Positions 14,258 to 19,470 of a stretch of 23,648 nucleotides of DNA are shown piece by piece. Below the pieces are notes generated by a model. It worked only from the letters and a program-made list of their open reading frames with translations. It did not search any database and was not told the origin of the DNA. Made by a program: the position numbers and the translations under genes. The number at the start of each line of letters is the position of its first letter. Within the stretch, counting starts at the first letter, position 1. The stretch spans positions 1 to 23,648 of IMG/VR virus record IMGVR_UViG_3300008267_000388; one strand, written 5' to 3'. This DNA comes from a virus.

Positions 14258-14752
14258 TTATTTTTTATAGTTATGAAATGAACCTGTTTTTATGTGTGTA
14301 CTATTTTGAATTATGCTACTATTTTGATAGAAATATATCCATGCTTTTTGTTCATACCCTTTTATCATAATTGAAATAATTTTTCTTTTATACATATGAG
14401 GATGACCTTCAAGAAAATCTAAATACCTTAATGTTTCAGCATGTTTTAATTCATATAGTTCACCTTTGATATTTACATCTTTTATTTCTTCAAATACAAA
14501 TGGTATACTTGCGGCACAGATATAATAAGGTTCCTTAGTATGTCCTGTTGCTATATACTTTTCGTTTTTTAAAAAATAATTATTGTGATATCCTTTCATT
14601 AGTGTACCATACACAAATAATAAATTACATTTATGAAAATCATTACGAACAATATTCATTTTTTCATTTATGTATTGTTGATATTGATAATCATAATCGT
14701 TTATTGATTCCCATTCTTTGGTTTCCATAAACACTTCTTTCATTTTTCCCAT
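14258..14752 (-). CDS. Gamma-glutamylcyclotransferase-like (GGCT/AIG2) protein
   Basis: A 164-aa protein. The GGCT fold shows as LLFVYGTLMKG (44-54), which forms the substrate pocket, IKGELYEL (95-102), and LRYLDFLEGHPHMYKR (108-123), where E115 is the likely catalytic acid before the 'Y-R' pair. The family turns gamma-glutamyl-amino acids or amines into 5-oxoproline. Bacterial and phage members are known beside amidoligases, where they may edit or remove gamma-glutamyl groups. The first 40 residues are an extra polar helix. Here it lies about 2.2 kb upstream of the amidoligase in the same operon. Confidence 0.8.
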   Translation of the reverse strand: MGKMKEVFMETKEWESINDYDYQYQQYINEKMNIVRNDFHKCNLLFVYGTLMKGYHNNYFLKNEKYIATGHTKEPYYICAASIPFVFEEIKDVNIKGELYELKHAETLRYLDFLEGHPHMYKRKIISIMIKGYEQKAWIYFYQNSSIIQNSTHIKTGSFHNYKK

Positions 14753-14755
14753 AGT

Positions 14756-14980
14756 TTATTGATTTAAAAGGTTAATAATATCTCTTTCATTCATTGGCAT
14801 TTCTTTTGCTCTAATGTTTATTTCTTTTTCAATTTGTTCTTTCAAATAATAAAGTCTTGTCCATTCTATTTCATTAGACTTTATTACTTCTATTTGTTTG
14901 TCTTTTATTTTTTCAATTGTTTTGTTTAATTCTTCATTAGTGAATAACGAGAAATTAATTTTTGTCATAACATTTTCCAT
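14756..14980 (-). CDS. 74-aa coiled-coil-like protein of unknown function
   Basis: Reads MENVMTKINFSLFTNEELNK, then a long charged helix with heptad-like spacing, and ends MPMNERDIINLLNQ. Probably an extended helix or helical hairpin. The start at 14980 follows an A-rich leader. Its stop is three bases before the GGCT-like start codon. No family recognised. Confidence 0.55.
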   Translation of the reverse strand: MENVMTKINFSLFTNEELNKTIEKIKDKQIEVIKSNEIEWTRLYYLKEQIEKEINIRAKEMPMNERDIINLLNQ

Positions 14981-15021
14981 AATTTTTATTTTTTAATTAT
15001 TAATTTTAGTTAGGTTATTGT

Positions 15022-15447
15022 TTATTCATATACACTTCTGTATGAATCTTTACTGACAATTACATGATCTAATAAATCTATTTCAAGAAGTTTTAAAGCA
15101 TCTTTTATTTTGTATGTTAAATCAATATCTGCTTTAGATGGTTTTAGGTTTCCACTTGGATGGTTGTGGCTTAATATAACAGCTTTTGCATTTAACAAAA
15201 GAGCAGCAATACATACTGCTCTTGTATCAATTATTGTACCTGTTAAACCTCCCTCACTCAATTTGTGTACACCTATTACATCATTTGCCTGATTCAATAC
15301 AAGCATATATGATGTTTCTGTATATTCTATGGTTCTTTTATCATAAAAGTTATACATATATTCAGCTACATCAGAACTATCTTTTATTGTAGCTTGTGGT
15401 AAACTTTTATTTTTGTTTGACCATACAATTTTAAACTGATGTTTCAT
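15022..15447 (-). CDS. radC: RadC-like JAB/MPN-domain protein
   Basis: A 141-aa protein with the JAMM metal motif HNHPSGNLKPSKADID (H94, H96, S98, D107) and the preceding EGGLTG (E65). Full RadC proteins are near 220 aa and carry an N-terminal HhH region. That part is absent here, as in many phage and plasmid copies. The activity is unsettled: RadC is linked to DNA repair by name only, and JAB folds are usually isopeptidases or deaminase-like metalloenzymes. An isopeptidase role near an amide-forming system would be attractive but is unproven. Confidence 0.85.
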   Translation of the reverse strand: MKHQFKIVWSNKNKSLPQATIKDSSDVAEYMYNFYDKRTIEYTETSYMLVLNQANDVIGVHKLSEGGLTGTIIDTRAVCIAALLLNAKAVILSHNHPSGNLKPSKADIDLTYKIKDALKLLEIDLLDHVIVSKDSYRSVYE

Positions 15448-15449
15448 AT

Positions 15450-15656
15450 TTAATCCTCCAAGATTTCAACATTGAGTACTTTGCACCTGTTGTACACATG
15501 TACCCAATATTCGATTAGTTCTAATTCTGTCCAATACCAACCATCCCTGGCTGGATTGTATAATCTAATACTATTTGACTCTCTGTCATAAAGTGTTTTC
15601 ATAGTTCCTTTTAAACCTAATCCATTTTGGTAGGTTATAATTGCAAATTCTGTCAT
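15450..15656 (-). CDS. 68-aa protein of unknown function
   Basis: Reads MTEFAIITYQNGLGLKGTMK and continues YDRESNSIRLYNPARDGWYW, with an acidic end VEILED. The start codon is ATG at 15656, and the stop is two bases before the RadC start. The alternating pattern suggests a small beta-barrel-like domain. No family recognised. Confidence 0.6.
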   Translation of the reverse strand: MTEFAIITYQNGLGLKGTMKTLYDRESNSIRLYNPARDGWYWTELELIEYWVHVYNRCKVLNVEILED

Positions 15657-15675
15657 GATTTTTAATTTTTATAGG

Positions 15676-15885
15676 TTAATAATTATACCAACTTTCTATA
15701 TGTTGGTTTTGATTTATAAAATGATAACATCGTATAAATTCTTCATACGATTTATGTTTTCTGCATTCCTGCAGTTGCTCTAATATTTGTTTATCAGAGC
15801 ATCCTGCAAGTTGCATTTCTTTAATCAGGTTTGCCTTAAAGCGTTCTGATTGCAGAACCTTTATGGCTTTTAGTTTGCCTTTCAT
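15676..15885 (-). CDS. 69-aa protein of unknown function
   Basis: Reads MKGKLKAIKVLQSERFKANL, then LAGCSDKQILEQLQECRKH and a C-terminus rich in His, Tyr and Asn. It overlaps the upstream 76-aa gene by 50 bases, more than is usual here. An internal Met about 23 residues in (MQLAGCSDK) would remove that overlap, so the start is uncertain. Confidence 0.45.
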   Translation of the reverse strand: MKGKLKAIKVLQSERFKANLIKEMQLAGCSDKQILEQLQECRKHKSYEEFIRCYHFINQNQHIESWYNY

Positions 15886-16066
15886 ATTCTTTTACTTGTT
15901 TTAATATCATATTAAATATTCTGTCTTGTTCAGCATCTTCTATGCCAAACATATTGGATTTATTTTGTTCAATACCATTAACAATGTATTGAATGATTTC
16001 ACCATCTCTGATTAATTCTAATTTGTCACCTTTGACAATCTTAGACATGTAGAAAAACTTTTTCAT
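15836..16066 (-). CDS. 76-aa protein of unknown function
   Basis: Reads MKKFFYMSKIVKGDKLELIR, followed by GEIIQYIVNGIEQNKSNMFG and a helical end. It has the feel of a small beta domain plus helix. It starts one base after the stop of the membrane microprotein, so the two are co-translated. An internal Met at residue 7 is an alternative start. Confidence 0.55.
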   Translation of the reverse strand: MKKFFYMSKIVKGDKLELIRDGEIIQYIVNGIEQNKSNMFGIEDAEQDRIFNMILKQVKEYERQTKSHKGSAIRTL

Positions 16067-16067
16067 G

Positions 16068-16232
16068 TTATTTGTTTTTTAAACGGTTTATATAATTTTC
16101 TAATTTTTGGTCAGCATATCTTTCCATTTCTTTGAAAGTATATCCTTTGATTTTATCATTTTGAGGTTTAATGATGAAACCCATCATCATGCCTATGAAG
16201 AACACGATGATAATTAATAATGTTGTTACCAT
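16068..16232 (-). CDS. 54-aa single-pass membrane microprotein
   Basis: Reads MVTTLLIIIVFFIGMMMGFI, a clear membrane helix at residues 2-21, followed by a charged cytoplasm- or periplasm-facing helix (GYTFKEMERYADQKLENYIN). It lies between the terminator at 16269-16295 and the next gene with a one-base gap. It may be the first gene of the main leftward operon after that terminator. Role unknown; an early membrane-acting phage protein is plausible. Confidence 0.6.
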   Translation of the reverse strand: MVTTLLIIIVFFIGMMMGFIIKPQNDKIKGYTFKEMERYADQKLENYINRLKNK

Positions 16233-16268
16233 TTGATTTGACTTGTGATAGTGAATAATTAATTAATT

Positions 16269-16295
16269 AAAAAAATAAGCACCCGAAGGTGCTTA
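16269..16295 (-). terminator. Rho-independent terminator with UUCG loop
   Basis: On the leftward strand TAAGCACC-TTCG-GGTGCTTA forms an 8-bp stem with the very stable C(UUCG)G tetraloop, followed by seven T. It begins four bases after the stop codon of the 230-aa gene and separates it from the genes to the left. Confidence 0.9.
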
Positions 16296-16298
16296 ATG

Positions 16299-16991
16299 TT
16301 ATATACAACCTAATGTACGCGCATATTTATCGCGTTGTTGCGGTTGATTACTCATAACATATGCATATTTACCATATGTTTGCACATTGGCAATAGCACC
16401 ACTATTTCTAATGTTGCTTATTATACCAGTAACAAGTTTTCTTGTTTTGGCATAATCCATATTGTTATTAGTATTATATTCTGCTAATATTTGTTCCGCG
16501 CAGAATTTACGGAATTCATTTCTTATTTTATTAGGTATAAATACACCTAATTTATCAACAAGAAATTTTAATTTTTGTAAGAAGAACTCACTTTGTTCTT
16601 CTATACTCATTTTTGAATAATTATCATCATACAAATCAAATTTTGTATCGATGAAATATTCATTTATTTGAGCAAATATTTTTGCTCTATCATTTTTAAG
16701 TTTATTAAATCTATCTAAGTGTTTTAACTTAGTTTTTTCAGTTTTAGCTTTATCGGCTTTATCTAATGCATCTTGCATTGATATACCGAGCTCAGTTATT
16801 AACTTAATAAACTCTTTATTAGAATCTGTTGGCTTAATTAACTTAAGCTCTAAAACGGTTGGAATCTTACCAACTATTTTACCATTTCTAATAGGTAACT
16901 TAAATTGACCACATAAGATCATTAAGTCTTGTTTAACAAACTCACCTTGTTTGTTGTTAACCATTGATTGAAATACATTAATAGTATTCAT
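16299..16991 (-). CDS. 230-aa protein of unknown function, own transcription unit
   Basis: Starts MNTINVFQSMVNNKQGEFVK. A charged helical middle (DALDKADKAKTEKTKLKHLD) is followed by a C-terminal region, residues about 150-215, that could be a winged-helix-like DNA- or RNA-binding domain (IPNKIRNEFRKFCAEQILAE, KLVTGIISNIRNSGAI, then QTYGKYAYVMSN as a possible wing). It is the only gene here bounded by its own terminator (16269-16295) and a long non-coding leader (16992-17418). That isolation suggests high or separately controlled expression, as for origin-binding or autoregulated phage proteins. I do not recognise the family. Confidence 0.7.
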   Translation of the reverse strand: MNTINVFQSMVNNKQGEFVKQDLMILCGQFKLPIRNGKIVGKIPTVLELKLIKPTDSNKEFIKLITELGISMQDALDKADKAKTEKTKLKHLDRFNKLKNDRAKIFAQINEYFIDTKFDLYDDNYSKMSIEEQSEFFLQKLKFLVDKLGVFIPNKIRNEFRKFCAEQILAEYNTNNNMDYAKTRKLVTGIISNIRNSGAIANVQTYGKYAYVMSNQPQQRDKYARTLGCI

Positions 16992-16998
16992 AAAATTT

Positions 16999-17040
16999 AC
17001 CCTATGTTAAAACCTACAAGGGTGTTCATTTAGTAGGTTT
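16999..17040 (-). promoter_or_regulatory. Possible H-type pseudoknot before the 230-aa gene start
   Basis: On the leftward RNA, AAACCTAC (17040-17033) pairs with GTAGGTTT (17017-17010). In its loop ACCCT (17023-17019) can pair with AGGGT (17003-16999). Stems are 8 and 5 bp, and loops are 9, 1 and 6 bases. The second stem ends seven bases before the ATG at 16991, so folding would cover the ribosome landing site. The pairs are exact, but whether it folds or is used is inference. Confidence 0.4.
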
Positions 17041-17074
17041 GTTTTTAGTTTATTAAAAATTAAATAATTAGTTG

Positions 17075-17343
17075 ATTTTAGAGAGGTTTGTTGTGATAGT
17101 GAATGATAGGACTATCTTGCTACACAAAACACTCTCTAATGCTTTGTATTGCATTAATCATTAAGCATGTGCGTACTACTTAATGACGCTTACAGGAATA
17201 ACCGACACGCACTATCGGTTACGCAAGTAAGCTTTGCAATTTTAGAAAGGTATAACCACTAACTATAAAAAATAGTAGTTACATATTTCTACTAATTTTA
17301 GAAAGGTAATTACCCGGGATGTATTTACTATTTTGGAAAGGTA
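17075..17343. repeat. Four copies of a 14-bp element, ATTTTAGAAAGGTA
   Basis: Copies at 17075-17088 (ATTTTAGAGAGGTT, less exact), 17239-17252, 17295-17308 (both ATTTTAGAAAGGTA) and 17330-17343 (ATTTTGGAAAGGTA). The last two also share a preceding TACTA. All have the same direction, and spacings are 164, 56 and 35 bases. They may be iterons of an origin, binding sites for a phage regulator, or promoter parts on the other strand (TACCTTTC resembles the Bacteroidota -7 box TAnnTTTG except at its last base). Confidence 0.55.
17078..17232. ncRNA. Gene-free stretch with three consecutive stem-loops (candidate RNA)
   Basis: The 16992-17418 interval holds no convincing gene. Within it: TTAGAGAG (17078-17085) pairs with CTCTCTAA (17132-17139), with inner GATAG/CTATC (17095-17099 with 17112-17116). 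ATTAAG (17160-17165) pairs with CTTAAT (17179-17184). GCTTAC (17188-17193) pairs with GTAAGC (17227-17232) and encloses TAACCGA/TCGGTTA (17199-17205 with 17215-17221). The stretch is richer in G and C than its surroundings. It could be a leader of the 230-aa gene, a separate RNA, or a structured origin. No tRNA pattern was found. Confidence 0.45.
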
Positions 17344-17418
17344 CGGGCGGTAAGGTATATATGTCTCCTCACTCTCTCAATAATCATAAAACTAAAATAA
17401 AGCGTTATATGGGGTTAT

Positions 17419-17754
17419 TTATCTAAAGTCGAAGTTATAGTGGCATTGGTAGCATAGCAGTTGTATATTGTCTTTGGATAGTCTAAGTTCGGGGTGAGTA
17501 GATTTAGGTTTGATATGTGAGAAGTAGAATGTTTTAGGTTCGTTACCGAGGTTGATGTTACAGTGTTGACAAAAGTGAGGTCTTTCATTCCAGATGTCAA
17601 GGAATAGGTTTCTTTCTCCAGTAGGTTTTCTTTTATAGACATATTGTTTAGTTTTTTTATTGGCAGAGTTGCATAATTTACAAAGACCTTTTTTAACTAC
17701 TATAAGGGTATGTTTAAGGCATTTGATACAGGTGTTATAGTTAGGTTTAAACAT
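17419..17754 (-). CDS. HNH endonuclease with N-terminal zinc ribbon
   Basis: A 111-aa protein. An N-terminal Cys4-type part (CIKC at 9-12, LCKLC at about 24-28) is followed by an HNH domain: FCQHCN (C-x2-C), FYFSHIKPKS with the catalytic His of the HNH signature, the KDNIQLLC Asn region, and CYQCHYNFD with the last C-x2-C-H. It resembles small HNH proteins of Bacteroidota phages with the GERNLFLDIWNERPH-type lead-in. It may nick DNA in recombination (NinG-like) or packaging. It overlaps the upstream gene stop (TAATG). Confidence 0.8.
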   Translation of the reverse strand: MFKPNYNTCIKCLKHTLIVVKKGLCKLCNSANKKTKQYVYKRKPTGERNLFLDIWNERPHFCQHCNINLGNEPKTFYFSHIKPKSTHPELRLSKDNIQLLCYQCHYNFDFR

Positions 17755-18029
17755 TAGTAATTAGTATTACCGAGGTGTAGTATTTTATTTATGTCGATAA
17801 TGTTTATAATGAATTTATTTAAAGGCATATTAAGTTTAAGAGATAAGTCTTTTAATAGTTCTTTATTATCTAATGGTTCTTCTTCGTTATGTTTAAGGGT
17901 AATAATTGTTTCAATAGAAGTTTTTATAGGTTTATCTTTGGATATACCCCTGGGGTTTGATTTAGTAGGTTTAGGTATGGGGGTATAGTTTAGGGAAACT
18001 TTACAGTAGTAGATTGGAAATTTTTGCAT
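17754..18029 (-). CDS. 91-aa protein of unknown function, first leftward gene
   Basis: Reads MQKFPIYYCKVSLNYTPIPK, a Pro/Lys-rich linker, then a two-helix end LLKDLSLKLNMPLNKFIINI and LGNTNY. The C-terminal pattern (small helical domain ending in G-T/S-N-Y) looks like a small protein type I associate with Bacteroidota phages. It is the first gene left of the divergent control region and coupled to the HNH gene. CCC and GGG tracts (17949-17955) make its base use differ from neighbours. Function unknown. Confidence 0.6.
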   Translation of the reverse strand: MQKFPIYYCKVSLNYTPIPKPTKSNPRGISKDKPIKTSIETIITLKHNEEEPLDNKELLKDLSLKLNMPLNKFIINIIDINKILHLGNTNY

Positions 18030-18042
18030 GGTTTTGTGTATA

Positions 18043-18116
18043 TAGGTTAACTAAATAGGTTAACTAAATATATAGTTATATAATATTATATAGGTTATAT
18101 TAATTAGGTTAACTAA
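18043..18116. repeat. TAGGTTAACTAAA repeats in the divergent control region
   Basis: Two exact tandem 13-bp copies (18043-18055 and 18056-18068), a third copy at 18105-18116 (TAGGTTAACTAA), and a partial one at 18091-18097 (TAGGTTA). Each has near-palindromic arms (TTAG...CTAA) with a GTTAAC core, as expected for a dimeric operator. The region lies between the leftward gene start at 18029 and the rightward gene start at 18198, so it probably controls the early/late split. An origin is an alternative. Confidence 0.65.
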
Positions 18117-18173
18117 TAATGTAAAAATATATAAAGATTAAATTATGATGCAAATAATTTTATTAAAAGTTAT

Positions 18174-18181
18174 TATATTTG
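18174..18181 (+). promoter_or_regulatory. Candidate Bacteroidota -7 box for the rightward block
   Basis: TATATTTG matches the Bacteroidota -7 consensus TAnnTTTG exactly and lies 16 bases before the ATG at 18198, giving a very short leader. No clear TTG -33 box is visible at the usual distance, so strength or need for an activator is uncertain. Such boxes arise by chance in AT-rich DNA. Confidence 0.35.
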
Positions 18182-18197
18182 ATTAAACAACGCTGAT

Positions 18198-18440
18198 ATG
18201 GAAAGTATAGGTAATAAGTGTTACATACAAGTATATGAGTGTAATGATTTGTTTAGTATTTTTAATTTGATTGTATTTGAAAAGGAAAGGTTAGATTACG
18301 ATCATGATATATTGGTATATGACCATGAAATAAGTGTTGATTATGAGGAAGGTGAATTGATATTTTATTTAGATTTGTATTTTACAAGTAAGCAAGATAA
18401 AGATTTAGATGGACAAGAAGATGTAATTTTTAATTTTTAA
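18198..18440 (+). CDS. 80-aa acidic protein, first rightward gene
   Basis: Reads MESIGNKCYIQVYECNDLFS and is rich in Asp, Glu and Tyr (LVYDHEISVDYEEGELIFYL). It ends DLDGQEDVIFNF. It looks like a small beta domain with strong negative charge. As the first gene of the rightward block it may act as a regulator or DNA mimic. That is a guess from charge and position; no family is recognised. Confidence 0.55.
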   Translation: MESIGNKCYIQVYECNDLFSIFNLIVFEKERLDYDHDILVYDHEISVDYEEGELIFYLDLYFTSKQDKDLDGQEDVIFNF

Positions 18441-18451
18441 ATCTATATATT

Positions 18452-18598
18452 ATGAAAAAGGAAACAGTAAAAGCGCCAATGTTGACAGGTGCAAAAAAGG
18501 TAGGAACAGATATTAGACCAAGTTCTGCACAAAAAGGAACAGGTTCTGCTAATTATTACAATCATGTTCCAAAATCTTCTATTCAGAATCAAAAATAA
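18452..18598 (+). CDS. 48-aa basic late protein
   Basis: Reads MKKETVKAPMLTGAKKVGTD, then RPSSAQKGTGSANYYNHVPK and a short end. It fills the gap before the 172-aa gene and shares the A of its stop with the next ATG (TAATG). The KGT-GSA-YY stretch resembles the SKKGTSKSARYY part of the 94-aa protein at 650-934. Small proteins of this type precede packaging genes in phages I associate with Bacteroidota. Probably a virion or packaging accessory. Confidence 0.6.
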   Translation: MKKETVKAPMLTGAKKVGTDIRPSSAQKGTGSANYYNHVPKSSIQNQK

Positions 18599-19116
18599 TG
18601 TTGAGATTATTCAATATAGATTCTGATGGTGATGTAAAATTACAAGATGATACATTCCTTTTAATACCTGAACTTAAAACTATTTATGATAATAAGAAGT
18701 TAGGAAGTAAGGCTATTAAATGGATTGTATTATTTTGTGATTATAATTCACCATATAGACAATTATTAGTGTCTAAAAGAAAAGAAGAAATAAGTTTAGA
18801 CTTATATGGAAAGAATAAGGTAAAGGAATTAGAGTGTAAAGAAATATATGATGCTATTGAGAAGTATAAAAAATTACAATATGACCCTATATATGAGCAA
18901 TTTATTATATATACTAAGAAGATAGCAGAATTTAATAATTACATTGATTTAATGCCTATAAACTCAGAAACAGCACAAGAACTACAAAAGGTTATGCTTG
19001 GTCAAGAAAAGCTTATAGAAGCAAGAGAATCACTTAAGGAATTAATTTTAAAGAAACAAGATACAAAAGTAATGGGTGGTGGTGACTCATCATTTATTGA
19101 AGAATTTTTAAATTAA
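18598..19116 (+). CDS. 172-aa pre-terminase protein of unknown function
   Basis: Starts MLRLFNIDSDGDVKLQDDTF and is mostly helical, with a coiled-coil-like region (about 85-155) and a Gly-rich end KVMGGGDSSFIEEFLN. Its position two genes upstream of the terminase large subunit would suit a small terminase or its partner, but I see no clear DNA-binding helix-turn-helix. The GGGDSSFIEEFL tail could be a docking peptide. Confidence 0.6.
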   Translation: MLRLFNIDSDGDVKLQDDTFLLIPELKTIYDNKKLGSKAIKWIVLFCDYNSPYRQLLVSKRKEEISLDLYGKNKVKELECKEIYDAIEKYKKLQYDPIYEQFIIYTKKIAEFNNYIDLMPINSETAQELQKVMLGQEKLIEARESLKELILKKQDTKVMGGGDSSFIEEFLN

Positions 19117-19121
19117 CAATT

Positions 19122-19469
19122 ATGGCTTACATGGGTTTTAAAAAATTAGCAAAAAAGGTTGGTTCAAAAAGACTTGCTGCATGGATAGGTAGAAAGAAGT
19201 ATGGAAAAGAAAAGTTTCAAGAAGCTGCTGCACAAGGTAAATCTTTAAAAGGTGAAGAATCAAAATATATGTATGGAGGTAAATTACCAAAATATAGTGA
19301 AGGTGGAATGATAGAATATGAGGATAGTATGGTAGAAGAAAAATATCCAAATAAAAAAGCAAAGATGATGCATGAAATGAAAGAAGGTAAAAAGGAAGAG
19401 ATAATGGAAAAGAAATCTTCTAAGATGAAAGCATTTTTAAAGAAATCAAAAAAGAAATTAAAAAAGTAA
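19122..19469 (+). CDS. 115-aa highly basic late protein
   Basis: Starts MAYMGFKKLAKKVGSKRLAA, then AWIGRKKYGKEKFQEAAAQG, a Gly/Tyr-rich middle and a Lys-rich tail. The GRKKYGKEKF stretch resembles small late proteins of Bacteroidota phages. No membrane segment. Probably binds DNA or is packaged in the head; inferred from charge and its place between the pre-terminase gene and the terminase, one base before the terminase start. Confidence 0.6.
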   Translation: MAYMGFKKLAKKVGSKRLAAWIGRKKYGKEKFQEAAAQGKSLKGEESKYMYGGKLPKYSEGGMIEYEDSMVEEKYPNKKAKMMHEMKEGKKEEIMEKKSSKMKAFLKKSKKKLKK

Positions 19470-19470
19470 T

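Noticed and set aside
14250-14258. DnaA box (TTATGCACG on the leftward strand) near the DnaA-IV gene
   Set aside because: One mismatch to the TTATNCACA box, single copy, and it includes the start codon of the 41-aa ORF; not enough to call an origin.
17075-17343. CRISPR array or tRNA in the repeat region
   Set aside because: The 14-bp repeats are irregularly spaced (164, 56, 35) and no tRNA T-loop or anticodon arm pattern is present.
17319-17426. 35-aa rightward ORF (MYLLFWKGTGGKVYMSPHSL...) in the structured region
   Set aside because: Overlaps the end of the HNH gene on the other strand, runs through two repeat elements and has no coding-like character.
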